The notes under the pieces are model-generated. The model saw only the letters and a list, made by a program, of their open reading frames with translations. It searched no databases and was not told the DNA's origin. From Roseobacter sp. (lineage in GTDB: Bacteria > Pseudomonadota > Alphaproteobacteria > Rhodobacterales > Rhodobacteraceae), in assembly GCA_024636425.1 (NCBI GenBank), contig JAGXHB010000291.1, positions 1-40,944 on the forward strand: a stretch of 40,944 bases of DNA, written 5' to 3'. The position numbers and the translations under genes were made by a program. Shown one piece after another: positions 24,383 through 33,265 of this stretch (the stretch's first letter is position 1; the number at the start of each line of letters is the position of its first letter).

Positions 24383-25117
24383 ATGACAATCGACTTCTGG
24401 GGATTGGGGCTGCAAGCGATCAACGTGCTGGTCCTTGTGTGGCTGCTGTCGCGTGTGTTCTGGAAGCCCATTGCGGCGGCCATCGCCACGCGTCAGTCCG
24501 CCGCCAAAGCGGTGACGGACGCGGCGGCAGCACAGCAGGCCAAGACGGACGCAGCGCTGGCAGAGGTGACCGAAGCGCGTGATGGCATCGCGGCGGAGCG
24601 GATCGCGACACTTGATGCGGCCAAGGCCGAGGCGGAGGCGACCGCCGAGGTCGCGTTGACGGAAGCACGAACAAAGGCCGACGCGTTGCTTGCTACCGCG
24701 AAAGAAGCGGCAAAGCAGGATGCCGAAACAGCCCAGGCCGCCAACGCGGCGAAGGCTGCCGACCTAGCGCTCGACATCGCCGCGCGTCTGCTGGCGGGGC
24801 TCGAAAGCCCCAAGGTGCAAGCAGCGTTTCTGGCGCAATTGGTCGACACGATCATAAAGATGCCCGAGGCAGACCGGGCTTCGCTGGTCGATGCGCCCAA
24901 GGGCATCGAGGTGGTCAGTCCCGGCGATCCGGGCGAAGAAAAGGCCACCATCGAAAAGGCTGTGCGCAAGGCGCTTGGCGGCGCAGCTGACCTGCGTTTC
25001 GTGACCGATCCCGCGCTGATTGCGGGTCTGGAACTGCGCAGCCCGCATTTCGTGCTGCACAACAGCTGGCAAGCGGATCTTGATCAGGTTCGGAAGGCGG
25101 TGAAGGATGCCGCGTGA
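24383..25117 (+). CDS. atpF: N-ATPase subunit b with delta-like C-terminal domain
   Basis: The 244-aa protein has one N-terminal helix (LQAINVLVLVWLLSRVFWKP, about 10-29) and a long Ala/Glu/Lys coiled coil (about 35-125). A further domain lies at about 130-244. The latter ends with DLRFVTDPALIAGLELRSPH and LDQVRKAVKDAA, which resembles the 'v-vDpsLIGGl-vr-g' end of subunit delta. A normal b subunit is about 156 aa and stops after the coil. No atpH (delta) gene is present in the operon, so this b-delta-type fusion probably supplies the stator-head link. It overlaps atpA by 11 bases. Confidence 0.9.
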   Translation: MTIDFWGLGLQAINVLVLVWLLSRVFWKPIAAAIATRQSAAKAVTDAAAAQQAKTDAALAEVTEARDGIAAERIATLDAAKAEAEATAEVALTEARTKADALLATAKEAAKQDAETAQAANAAKAADLALDIAARLLAGLESPKVQAAFLAQLVDTIIKMPEADRASLVDAPKGIEVVSPGDPGEEKATIEKAVRKALGGAADLRFVTDPALIAGLELRSPHFVLHNSWQADLDQVRKAVKDAA

Positions 25118-26621
25118 CTGGGTCGCCTCTGCGCGCGGCGCGCTGACGGGCGTCACGCTCGGCCCCCGCGCCGAACATCGCGGCCGCGTCGAGGAAATCG
25201 GCGACGGCGTCGCGATGATCTCTGGCCTGCGCAACGTCCGGCTGGACGAGGTGCTGCGCTTTTCTGGCGGCCAGACCGGATTTGCGCGGGTCCTCGACCC
25301 CGACCGGATCGGCTGCGTCCTGCTAGATGGCACCACGAAGGTCGAGGCGGGCGATGCGGTCTTCAGCACTGGTGAAGTCGTCAACGTGCCCGTGGGCGAG
25401 GCCCTGCTGGGCCGGATTGTCGATCCGCTGGGCCGACCGCTGGATGGCAAAGGGCCGGTTTTGGCGCAGGCGCATCTGCCCATCGAACGCCCCGCGCCCT
25501 CGATCATCGAGCGTGACCTTGTGACCGAGCCTGTGCAGACCGGGGTCGTCGTGGTCGACACGCTGTTTGCGTTGGGACGCGGACAGCGAGAGCTGATCGT
25601 GGGCGATCATTCCACTGGCAAGACGACGCTGGCCATCGACTCGCTGATCGCGCAGGCCGAAAGCGACATGACCTGCATCTACGTGGCCGTGGGTCAAAAG
25701 ACGTCCTCCGTCCGCCGCGCCATCGACGCGTTGCAGCGGCACGGTAATTTTGCGCGCTGCATCGTAGTGGTCGCGGGCGCGTCCGAGGCACCGGGCCTGC
25801 AATGGATCGCGCCCTACGCGGGGATGTCGATGGCCGAATATTTCCGCGACAAGGGCCAGCACGCGCTGATCGTCTTCGATGACCTGTCCAAACACGCCGC
25901 CACCCACCGCGAGATCGCACTTCTTACCCGTCAATCACCAGGCCGCGAGGCCTATCCCGGCGACGTCTTCTACATCCACGCGCGCCTGCTTGAGCGTGCG
26001 TCCAAACTGTCAAAGGATCGTGGTGGCGGCTCGCTCACCGCCCTGCCGATTGCCGAAACGGTGGCGGGAAACCTGTCGGCCTATATTCCGACCAACCTGA
26101 TTTCGATCACCGACGGGCAAATCGTGCTGGACGCAGCGCTGTTCCACCAAGGCCAGAAACCTGCTGTGGATGTCGGGCTGTCCGTCAGCCGTGTGGGCGG
26201 AAAGACGCAGGCAAAGGTTCTCCGCAAGGCCGCGGGCACGCTGCGGCTGGACTACGCACAGTTTCTGGAGTTGGAGGTCTTCACTCGCTTCGGGGGCATG
26301 CCCGATGGCCGCGTGCGCGATCAGTTGACGCGCGGGGCGCGCATCCGCGAGGCGTTGCGGCAGGGCCAGCACGTGCCCTTCCGGCTGGCCGATGAGGTGG
26401 CGTTGATGCTGGCCGTGCAGGCCGGCCTGCTGGATCCGCTCCCTGTGGAAGCGGTCACGGCGTTCCGCGCAGCGCTGCCAGACGCCTTGGATCGGGACGC
26501 GGCTGGAACACTCAAGGCGCTTGCCGAGACTGGCACGCTTGACGATGACGCGTGCGCAGACTTGCTGACGGTCCTGACCACGCTTGCAAAATCCCTTGCC
26601 GAAGACACCCCACCCGCATGA
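25107..26621 (+). CDS. atpA: N-ATPase F1 subunit alpha
   Basis: The 504-aa non-catalytic nucleotide-binding subunit has its P-loop at 166-173 in the form GDHSTGKT (housekeeping alpha has GDRQTGKT). It also shows IYVAVGQKTSSVRRAIDALQ, ALIVFDDLSKHAATHREIAL, PGREAYPGDVFYIHARLLER and SLTALPIAETVAGNLSAYIP. The H-S replacement in the P-loop departs from housekeeping enzymes. It begins inside the atpF end and overlaps atpG by ATGA. Confidence 0.95.
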   Translation: MPRDWVASARGALTGVTLGPRAEHRGRVEEIGDGVAMISGLRNVRLDEVLRFSGGQTGFARVLDPDRIGCVLLDGTTKVEAGDAVFSTGEVVNVPVGEALLGRIVDPLGRPLDGKGPVLAQAHLPIERPAPSIIERDLVTEPVQTGVVVVDTLFALGRGQRELIVGDHSTGKTTLAIDSLIAQAESDMTCIYVAVGQKTSSVRRAIDALQRHGNFARCIVVVAGASEAPGLQWIAPYAGMSMAEYFRDKGQHALIVFDDLSKHAATHREIALLTRQSPGREAYPGDVFYIHARLLERASKLSKDRGGGSLTALPIAETVAGNLSAYIPTNLISITDGQIVLDAALFHQGQKPAVDVGLSVSRVGGKTQAKVLRKAAGTLRLDYAQFLELEVFTRFGGMPDGRVRDQLTRGARIREALRQGQHVPFRLADEVALMLAVQAGLLDPLPVEAVTAFRAALPDALDRDAAGTLKALAETGTLDDDACADLLTVLTTLAKSLAEDTPPA

Positions 26622-27445
26622 CCGAGCGCCTTGCCGATATCAGCGCGCGGATTGACGGCATCCGGCAGTTGGGTGCGGTGGTAAACGCCATGAAAGGGAT
26701 CGCCGCAGCCCGCGCGCACGCGGCGCGGTCGCAGGTGGGCGCGGTGGACAGCTTTGCCGCGACAATCGCGGCAGCGATGGCGCAAGTGTTGCCGCAGGAT
26801 GCAGCGGAACCCTCGGCTAAGGGTGATGCCAAGACCGGCCTGCTTCTTTTCTGTGCCGAACAGGGCTTTGCCGGGGCCTTTAGCGAACGGGTGCTGGACG
26901 GTATCGGCGACACCCCGCAGACGCGCCTCTTTCTTGTGGGGACACGGGGGCTGTCGGTCGCTGCCGCGCGGGGCGTCACGCCGCATTGGACCGCCCCCCT
27001 GCCCTCGCACACGCCTGCCATTCCCAAGCTTGCCGATCAGATCACGGCGGCCATTTATAGCGCCGTGGCGGCGGACCGGATCGATAGCTTGGATGTGGTA
27101 TTCACCAATTGGGCCGCAGGCCGTCCGGGTCTGCGCCGCGTGCGGCTTTTCCCTATTGATCTGGGCGACCTGCCTGCGCGGACCGGCGACCGACCGCTGA
27201 TGCAATTGCCCGAGGAGACGCTGATCGCGTCCCTTGGTCAGGACTACTTTGCCGCACAGGTTTGCAAGGCCGCGCTCCACGCTTTCGCCGCCGAGAACGA
27301 GGCGCGGATGGAGGCGATGACGGCAGCGGGCAGTCAGATCTCGCGCGAACTGGAAACGTTCGAGGCGACCCTGCGGCGCGTCCGGCAAGAGGCGATTACG
27401 GCCGAGATCATCGAGCTTGGCAGCGGGGCCGCCTCTGCCCCCTGA
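26618..27445 (+). CDS. atpG: N-ATPase F1 subunit gamma (divergent)
   Basis: The 275-aa central-stalk protein has an N-terminal helix MTERLADISARIDGIRQLGA with VVNAMKGIAAARAHAARSQV (the 'i-st-ItkAM-mVa--k' region, altered as in N-types). The mid domain reads LLFCAEQGFAGAFSERVLDG, and the C-terminal helix FAAENEARMEAMTAAGSQIS and RRVRQEAITAEIIELGSG is the family ending. The start is ATG 26618, overlapping atpA. It is the last gene of the ATPase operon; a 119-base gap with another FNR-type box follows. Confidence 0.92.
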   Translation: MTERLADISARIDGIRQLGAVVNAMKGIAAARAHAARSQVGAVDSFAATIAAAMAQVLPQDAAEPSAKGDAKTGLLLFCAEQGFAGAFSERVLDGIGDTPQTRLFLVGTRGLSVAAARGVTPHWTAPLPSHTPAIPKLADQITAAIYSAVAADRIDSLDVVFTNWAAGRPGLRRVRLFPIDLGDLPARTGDRPLMQLPEETLIASLGQDYFAAQVCKAALHAFAAENEARMEAMTAAGSQISRELETFEATLRRVRQEAITAEIIELGSGAASAP

Positions 27446-27475
27446 CAATCGGACCACGCATGAATTGCTGCAAAA

Positions 27476-27489
27476 CTGACCCAGATCAA
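27476..27489 (+). promoter_or_regulatory. FNR/CRP-type box upstream of the phaC-like operon
   Basis: CTGAC-CCAG-ATCAA matches 8 of 10 FNR half-site positions and lies 76 bases before ATG 27565, in the 119-base gap after atpG. It gives the phaC-fabI-maoC/pta-ackA operon its own low-oxygen control, in addition to possible read-through from the ATPase operon. Confidence 0.7.
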
Positions 27490-27564
27490 TGCCGCGCTGC
27501 GGCGCAACGTCTATAAGTTGCGTAAAGGCCCTGTGCTTTGCCGGGCCAAAGGAAAGTTGACGGC

Positions 27565-29352
27565 ATGCCCAACCAAGTCAAACTGCTCACCTCCCAAATC
27601 ATCACGCCAGAGGTCACCAGCGCGCAACCGGCGGCTGCCGCGTCGGCAGAAACCCCGTCCGAGGCGCTTGACCGGCTGGCCCACGCGGGTCTCGCGCAGG
27701 CAACCGCAGGGCTGTCACCTTCCGTGTTGGCCGAAGCCTGGACCGACTGGGCCGTCCATCTGGGCACTTCCCCCGGCAAGCAGATGCAGTTGCGCGAACA
27801 GGCGATGCGCGATGGGCAGGCAATCTTAGCGGCGTGGCTGGGTCAGCGCCCCAAAGACGCCGACTCTGACGACATCCCCGACCGCCGCTATGCGAGCGCG
27901 GCGTGGCAGATCTATCCCTTCAACGTCCTGAGTGCGGCGCACGAGCGGTCCTGGCGCTGGTGGCAAAATGCCGTCACGGACGTTCACGGCATGACGCCCG
28001 AGCACGAGAATCTGATGGCTTTCGTGGCCGGCATGATATCGGACAGTACGGCGCCGTCCAATTTCGCGCTGACCAATCCGGATGTGATTGCCGCAACCCG
28101 TGCCGAGAACGGCCAGAACCTGATGCGCGGTGCCCGCAACCTTGCGGAGGATATCATGCACCGTACTGGCAAGGCCCCTGAGGGACCGCAGCCTTTCGAG
28201 GTCGGACGCAACCTTGCCACCACCCCCGGCAAGGTCGTGTTCCGCAATGACCTTATCGAGTTGATCCAGTACACGCCCACCACGGCGCAGGTGCGCCCCG
28301 AACCGATCCTGATCGTGCCCGCGTGGATCATGAAATACTACATCCTTGACCTTTCGGCGCAGAATTCGCTTGTAAGGTTCCTCGTGGCGCAGGGCTTCAC
28401 CGTCTTCATGGTGTCGTGGAAAAACCCGGACGCCAATGACCGTGATCTAAGCATGGACGACTACCGCGAGCTGGGTGTGATGGCAGCGCTCGACGCCGCG
28501 CTGGCGATCACGCAAGCCCCAAAGCTGCACGCGGTCGGCTACTGTCTGGGCGGTACGCTGCTGTCTATTGCCGCGGCAGCCATGGGGCGGGACGGCGACG
28601 CGCGCCTTGCCTCGGTCACCCTGCTGGCCGCTCAGGTGGATTTCACAGAAGCAGGCCCCTTGCGGCTGTTTATCAATGAAAGCGAGGTGACGCTGATCGA
28701 GGACCTGATGGCCGAAAAAGGGTATCTGTCGTCGGATCAGATGGCCGGGGCCTTTGCCCTGTTGCGGGCACGCGATCTGATCTGGGGGCCTGCGATTTCC
28801 AACTATCTGCTGGGCGAGCGCGGCGATGCCTTCGATCTGATGGCGTGGAACGCAGATGCCACGCGAATGCCCGCCCGAATGCATTCGGAATACCTGCGCA
28901 AATTGTTCCTGAACAACGATCTGGCCGAAGGGCGCTATCATGTGGGCGGCAAGGCCATCGCTATGGCGGACATCCGTGCGCCGATCTTTGTGGTGGGCAC
29001 CGAGGACGACCACGTCGCACCGTGGCGTTCGGTCTATAAGATGCACCTGTTTGCCGACACAGACGTGACCTTCGTGCTCACAAGCGGCGGGCATAACGCG
29101 GGCATCGTGTCCGAGCCGGGTCATCACGACCGACACTTTCGGATCGCGGAGACGGCGGCGACGGCAAGCTACAAAGACTCGGACGACTGGCTGGCAGACA
29201 ATGCGGCTTCGGATGGATCGTGGTGGGAAGATTTTGCAGGCTGGCTTAACAAGCGGTCTTGCAAACCCGTTCCGCCGCCTCGGATGGGTGCGCATTCCGG
29301 GGTCAACAAGGCGATCTGCGACGCCCCCGGCACCTATGTGATGCAACAATGA
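27565..29352 (+). CDS. phaC: PHA synthase-like polymerase (class I PhaC family)
   Basis: The 595-aa protein has an N-terminal PhaC_N domain (PSVLAEAWTDWAVHLGTSPG; QIYPFNVLSAAHERSWRWWQ; PSNFALTNPDVIAATRAENG) and an alpha/beta-hydrolase C-terminal domain. The catalytic triad is visible: Cys327 in GYCLGGTLL, Asp482 in GTEDDHVAPW, His510 in TSGGHNAGI, matching Cys319/Asp480/His508 of the Cupriavidus enzyme. It would join hydroxyacyl-CoA into polyester. No phaA, phaB, phasin or depolymerase is nearby, so it is likely a second synthase for anaerobic use. Start ATG 27565 has AAGGAAAG upstream; a longer reading from 27538 lacks this. The stop overlaps fabI. Confidence 0.93.
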   Translation: MPNQVKLLTSQIITPEVTSAQPAAAASAETPSEALDRLAHAGLAQATAGLSPSVLAEAWTDWAVHLGTSPGKQMQLREQAMRDGQAILAAWLGQRPKDADSDDIPDRRYASAAWQIYPFNVLSAAHERSWRWWQNAVTDVHGMTPEHENLMAFVAGMISDSTAPSNFALTNPDVIAATRAENGQNLMRGARNLAEDIMHRTGKAPEGPQPFEVGRNLATTPGKVVFRNDLIELIQYTPTTAQVRPEPILIVPAWIMKYYILDLSAQNSLVRFLVAQGFTVFMVSWKNPDANDRDLSMDDYRELGVMAALDAALAITQAPKLHAVGYCLGGTLLSIAAAAMGRDGDARLASVTLLAAQVDFTEAGPLRLFINESEVTLIEDLMAEKGYLSSDQMAGAFALLRARDLIWGPAISNYLLGERGDAFDLMAWNADATRMPARMHSEYLRKLFLNNDLAEGRYHVGGKAIAMADIRAPIFVVGTEDDHVAPWRSVYKMHLFADTDVTFVLTSGGHNAGIVSEPGHHDRHFRIAETAATASYKDSDDWLADNAASDGSWWEDFAGWLNKRSCKPVPPPRMGAHSGVNKAICDAPGTYVMQQ

Positions 29353-30113
29353 GCGCGCTGGATGGCAAGGTCGCACTGGTCGTCGGGGTGGCCAACGAAC
29401 ACTCTATCGCCACGGGCTGTGCGCAGGCCTTCGTCGATGCAGGGGCCGAGGTCGCGCTGACCTATGTGAACGCGCGCGCAAAACCTTTCGTCCAGTCCGT
29501 GGCCGATGCTGTGGGGGCAAAGCTGCTGTTGCCGCTCGACGTCGAGGCCGAAGGCGAGATGGAAGCGGTTTTTGCCGCGGTGGAGAAGAAATGGGGTCGT
29601 CTTGATATTCTCGTGCATTCCATCGCCTTTTGCCCGGCGGAGGATTTGCACGGTCGGGTGGTGGATTGTTCGGCCAAAGGGTTCGCCCGCGCCATGGACA
29701 TTTCGGTGCATTCGCTGATCCGCATGGCGCGGCTGGCAGAGCCGCTGATGACGAAAGGCGGCGCGATCCTGACCATGACCTACTACGGCGGCGAGAAGGT
29801 CGTCGACAACTACAACGTCATGGGCCCCGTCAAGGCGGCCCTTGAAGGGACGATGCGTGCGCTGGCGGTAGAGCTTGGGCCAAAGCGGATAAGGGTCAAT
29901 GCCCTCTCACCGGGGCCGCTGCAGACGCGGGCGGGGTCCGGCATACCCCATTTCGATGCCCTGATTGATGCGGCACGCGCCCGCGCGCCAGAACATATCG
30001 ATCTAACGATCAAGGATGTCGGCAATGTCGCCGTCATGCTCGCCAGCGATGCCGCACGCGGCGTGTCGGGCGAGATCACTCATATTGACGGAGGTCTCCA
30101 TGTCCGCGCCTGA
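29349..30113 (+). CDS. fabI: FabI-like enoyl-ACP (or enoyl-CoA) reductase
   Basis: The 254-aa SDR-fold protein shows the FabI dinucleotide motif VVGVANEHSIATGCAQAF, LDILVHSIAFCPAEDLHGRV and the catalytic pair Tyr155-x6-Lys162 (DNYNVMGPVKAALEGTMRAL). The C-terminal blocks are IRVNALSPGPLQTRAGSGI and ASDAARGVSGEITHIDGGLH. FabI uses NAD(P)H to reduce trans-2-enoyl-ACP. Placement between a PHA synthase and a MaoC-Pta fusion suggests a dedicated paralogue that reduces enoyl thioesters as a reductant sink rather than the housekeeping enzyme; that is inference. ATGA overlap with phaC; 14-base overlap with the next gene. Confidence 0.88.
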   Translation: MSALDGKVALVVGVANEHSIATGCAQAFVDAGAEVALTYVNARAKPFVQSVADAVGAKLLLPLDVEAEGEMEAVFAAVEKKWGRLDILVHSIAFCPAEDLHGRVVDCSAKGFARAMDISVHSLIRMARLAEPLMTKGGAILTMTYYGGEKVVDNYNVMGPVKAALEGTMRALAVELGPKRIRVNALSPGPLQTRAGSGIPHFDALIDAARARAPEHIDLTIKDVGNVAVMLASDAARGVSGEITHIDGGLHVRA

Positions 30114-31518
30114 CCCAAACACTACGATGCAATTCATCGAGAACAAAACTTATGATGAAATCTTGGTGGGCGACCACGCCGAACTGACCCGAACGCTGAC
30201 CGCGCAAGACATCAGCCTGTTCGCGGTGATGTCGGGCGACGTGAACCCGGCGCATGTAGATGCGGATTACGCCAAGGACGACATGTTTCACCATGTCATC
30301 GCACATGGCATGTGGGGCGGTGCCCTGATCTCAACGGTGCTGGGAACGGAGCTGCCAGGCCCGGGCACGATTTTCCTTGATCAAAGCCTGAAGTTCGAGG
30401 CGCCCGTGGCGCTTGGCGATACCGTGACCGTACGCGTGGAAGTGACCGAAAAACAGGCCAAGGGTCGGTTGCTGCTGGCCTGCACCTGCCGAAACCAGCA
30501 CGGCAAGATGGTCATTGAAGGCGTCGCAAAGGTCATCGCGCCCCCTGAAAAGGTGCGTCGTCGCCGTATCCAGCTTCCCACGGTTCGGCTGCATGCGCCG
30601 GGTGCGCATTATGCGCGCCTGATCGCGGCAACTGCGCCTATGGATCAAGTGTCGACAGCGGTGGTTCATCCTTGCGACGCGCTGTCACTGGCGGCGGCGC
30701 TGGATGCCGCAGACAAGGGCATGATCACGCCCGTGCTGGTAGGACCCAGAGCCAAGGTTCAAGCGGCGGCACAGGCGGCGGGACGTAGCATTGACGCGTA
30801 TCGCTTCATTGACGCTACGCATAGCCATGCGGCTGCCGCAATTGCTGTGGCCCTTGTGCGGGACGGGACAGTCGCGGCGCTGATGAAAGGTGCGCTGCAC
30901 ACGGACGAGCTGATGGAGGCGGTACTTGATCCGGCGCTCGGGCTGCGAACCGAACGGCGGATGAGCCATATCTATGTGCTCGACGTGCCGACCTATTCCA
31001 AGCCGCTGCTGATCACCGATGCTGCGATCAATGTGGCCCCTGATCTGAACGCAAAGCGGGACATCGTGCAAAACGCCATCGACCTTGCGCATGCTCTTGG
31101 CATCGAAGTCCCCAAGGTCGCGATCCTCTCGGCTGTCGAAACGGTGACGCCCCGCATGTCTTCCACCGTCGATGCCGCCGCCCTGTGCAAGATGGCGGAC
31201 CGGGGACAAATCACCGGCGGGATGCTCGATGGGCCACTGGCCTTCGACAACGCGATCTCTAAGGCCGCAGCGACTGCCAAGGGGATCGTGTCGCAGGTGG
31301 CAGGGTACGCCGATATCCTGGTGGCACCGGACCTTGAATCCGCCAACATGATGGCCAAGCAACTGATCTACCTTGCCGATGCCGATGCCGCCGGGATCGT
31401 GCTGGGCGCGCGCGTGCCCATCATCCTGACCAGCCGCGCGGACAGTGCCGCATCGCGCTTGGCCTCCTGCGCGCTGGCGCAGTTGTTCATCAACCGCCCC
31501 GCGCCCCTCGCGCCATGA
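30100..31518 (+). CDS. MaoC hydratase - phosphate acetyltransferase fusion
   Basis: The 472-aa bifunctional protein has a MaoC/R-hydratase domain at about 12-150 with the hydratase-2 motif (FAVMSGDVNPAHVDADYAKD: Asp and His five residues apart). A Pta/Ptb domain follows at about 160-472 (VVHPCDALSLAAALDAADKG; LMKGALHTDELMEAVLDPAL; ADAAGIVLGARVPIILTSRA). The fusion is annotated in alphaproteobacteria as bifunctional enoyl-CoA hydratase/phosphate acetyltransferase. One half would make (R)-hydroxyacyl-CoA, a PhaC substrate; the other exchanges acyl-CoA for acyl phosphate for AckA. So one polypeptide could feed both the polymer and the ATP branch. Start ATG 30100 has GGAGG 6 bases upstream. The stop overlaps ackA (ATGA). 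Confidence 0.92.
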   Translation: MSAPDPNTTMQFIENKTYDEILVGDHAELTRTLTAQDISLFAVMSGDVNPAHVDADYAKDDMFHHVIAHGMWGGALISTVLGTELPGPGTIFLDQSLKFEAPVALGDTVTVRVEVTEKQAKGRLLLACTCRNQHGKMVIEGVAKVIAPPEKVRRRRIQLPTVRLHAPGAHYARLIAATAPMDQVSTAVVHPCDALSLAAALDAADKGMITPVLVGPRAKVQAAAQAAGRSIDAYRFIDATHSHAAAAIAVALVRDGTVAALMKGALHTDELMEAVLDPALGLRTERRMSHIYVLDVPTYSKPLLITDAAINVAPDLNAKRDIVQNAIDLAHALGIEVPKVAILSAVETVTPRMSSTVDAAALCKMADRGQITGGMLDGPLAFDNAISKAAATAKGIVSQVAGYADILVAPDLESANMMAKQLIYLADADAAGIVLGARVPIILTSRADSAASRLASCALAQLFINRPAPLAP

Positions 31519-32696
31519 CCGATGCAATCCTCGTGCTGAACGCTGGGTCTTCCAGCCTCAAGTTTGCGGTCTATCCGGCGGGGACGGGCAACGCGATCCT
31601 GAAGGGCAAGGTTTCCGGAATCGGCACCGAACCGGTCTTTTCCGCGACCGACGCGCAAGGCATTGCGCTGCGGCAAGGAAACCTGCAGATTCCCAAGCAG
31701 GCCTCGGACCGCGACGATCTGGTCCCCGCGCTGCTTGAGTGGCTGTTCGTGCAGCGCCCCGATATCAGGCTGACGGCGGCGGGGCACCGCGTCGTTCACG
31801 GCGGCCTTGACCACAAAGGCCCCGCGCGTGTCACGCCTAGGCTTTTGGCGGAACTCGCGGCCCTTGTCCCGCTGGCACCGATGCATCAACCCCATAGCCT
31901 TGCGGCGATCGAGTGCGTGGCACAGGCCCTGCCCGACCTGCCCCAGATCGCCTGCTTTGACACCGCCTTTCACCGCTCCATGCCCCGGCTGGCGCAGCTT
32001 TTCGCCCTCCCCCGCGAGATGAGCGCCGAAGGCGTCCTCAGATACGGTTTCCACGGCCTGTCCTACGACTATATCGCAGGTTGTCTGCCGCACCATCTGG
32101 GCAACAAGGCCAAAGGCCGCGTCGTGGTCGCCCACTTGGGCAGCGGTGCCAGCATGTGTGCGCTGAAGAACCGGCAAAGCGTTGCGACCAGCATGGGGTT
32201 TACCGCACTTGACGGGCTGATGATGGGCCGCCGCAGTGGTGCGCTGGACCCCGGCGTGGTGCTTTATCTGATGCAGGAAAAGGGCATGAGCGCGGCTGAC
32301 ATCACCAAGTTGCTCTACGAGCGATCTGGCCTTTTGGGCGTGTCGGGTATCAGCAGCGACATGGGAGTGTTGGAGACCAGCACCGTACCCGAAGCCCAAG
32401 AGGCGATAGACCTGTTCTGCGCCCGTGCCGCTGGTGAGCTGGCGTCACTTGCGACCTATGTGGGTGGGCTTGATGCCATCGTTTTCACCGCAGGCATCGG
32501 CGAGAATTCCGCGCGTATCCGCAGCGCGATCTGCGACCGGCTGGGCTGGATGGGCGTGGCGCTCGATACGTCCGCGAACACCCAAAATGCCACTCGGATC
32601 AGCGCGATCTGGTCGGATATCGACGTGCTTGTCATTTCCACCAACGAAGAGGCCGTCGTCGCCGACGCGACCCGCGCCCTGACGCGCCCCGCTTAG
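31515..32696 (+). CDS. ackA: Acetate kinase
   Basis: The 393-aa protein has all ASKHA acetate-kinase landmarks: VLNAGSSSLKFAVYPAG, AAGHRVVHGGLDHKG, IACFDTAFHRSMPRLAQLFA, YGFHGLSYDYIAG, AHLGSGASMCALKNRQSVAT, SMGFTALDGLMMGRRSGALD and FTAGIGENSARIRSAI. It converts acetyl phosphate and ADP to acetate and ATP. With the Pta half of the preceding gene it gives fermentative ATP, which the N-ATPase upstream could use. It is the last gene of the phaC-like operon. Confidence 0.95.
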   Translation: MTDAILVLNAGSSSLKFAVYPAGTGNAILKGKVSGIGTEPVFSATDAQGIALRQGNLQIPKQASDRDDLVPALLEWLFVQRPDIRLTAAGHRVVHGGLDHKGPARVTPRLLAELAALVPLAPMHQPHSLAAIECVAQALPDLPQIACFDTAFHRSMPRLAQLFALPREMSAEGVLRYGFHGLSYDYIAGCLPHHLGNKAKGRVVVAHLGSGASMCALKNRQSVATSMGFTALDGLMMGRRSGALDPGVVLYLMQEKGMSAADITKLLYERSGLLGVSGISSDMGVLETSTVPEAQEAIDLFCARAAGELASLATYVGGLDAIVFTAGIGENSARIRSAICDRLGWMGVALDTSANTQNATRISAIWSDIDVLVISTNEEAVVADATRALTRPA

Positions 32697-32723
32697 CAAT
32701 CGGCGCTTTTTCACGGCAGCACC

Positions 32724-32737
32724 CTGATCTGCGTCAG
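32724..32737 (+). promoter_or_regulatory. Weak FNR/CRP-type box before the small-gene pair
   Basis: CTGAT-CTGC-GTCAG has the 5-4-5 spacing of FNR/CRP sites but only a partial match to the FNR half-sites (7 of 10). It is 111 bases before ATG 32848, in the 151-base gap after ackA, which suggests a new promoter here. Confidence 0.45.
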
Positions 32738-32847
32738 CACCGGCAGCCCTGGCCCGGGATATAAGTGATCCAACCAACCAGTGATCTGCCCCAATCAAGA
32801 TGGCGTGTTCGCAATCACATCCACCCGAATAGAAAAGGAAACCGAAA

Positions 32848-33264
32848 ATGGCAAAGACCAGACCCCAGCTTAGCCGCGATCCGGCTTTCGAGCGGTTCCT
32901 CGGCGCAGCCGTCGGTGACGATGGACAGGGCTCAAGTGTGTCCGTCCTGTCGATGCTGGCGCGCCTTGGCATGGACCCGTGGGACGAGGCCGCCGTTTTG
33001 GCGACCATGAAAGAACCCCCGGCGATCAAGCGTCTCGAAGCGCTGATGATCCGGTTCAACGATGTCACCCTCGCAGACCCCGACCGCAGCAGGATCGCCC
33101 GGAAACTTCTGGACTTCCTGCCGCGCCGGGCCGCGCCGATCAAACCGGCAAGCCCTTCCAATCAGGCAGAGTTCTCGGCGCTTCCCCTTGGATCACCGGT
33201 CTTCTGGGCCGTTTCGGCAATTATTATCCTAGGCTGGGTCATCATGCTGGCACGGAGCGGCTGA
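32848..33264 (+). CDS. Unknown 138-aa protein with C-terminal membrane anchor
   Basis: The product starts MAKTRPQLSRDPAFERFLGA. It has a soluble helical part of about 110 residues (LSMLARLGMDPWDEAAVLAT; KRLEALMIRFNDVTLADPDR), a Pro-rich linker (RRAAPIKPASPSN) and one C-terminal transmembrane helix (SPVFWAVSAIIILGWVIMLA). The layout is a tail-anchored cytosolic domain. I do not recognise the family. AAGGAAA sits 8-10 bases before the ATG. It lies between the ackA and arginine-deiminase units with its own weak FNR-type box, so it is probably another low-oxygen protein. Confidence 0.75.
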   Translation: MAKTRPQLSRDPAFERFLGAAVGDDGQGSSVSVLSMLARLGMDPWDEAAVLATMKEPPAIKRLEALMIRFNDVTLADPDRSRIARKLLDFLPRRAAPIKPASPSNQAEFSALPLGSPVFWAVSAIIILGWVIMLARSG

Positions 33265-33265
33265 A

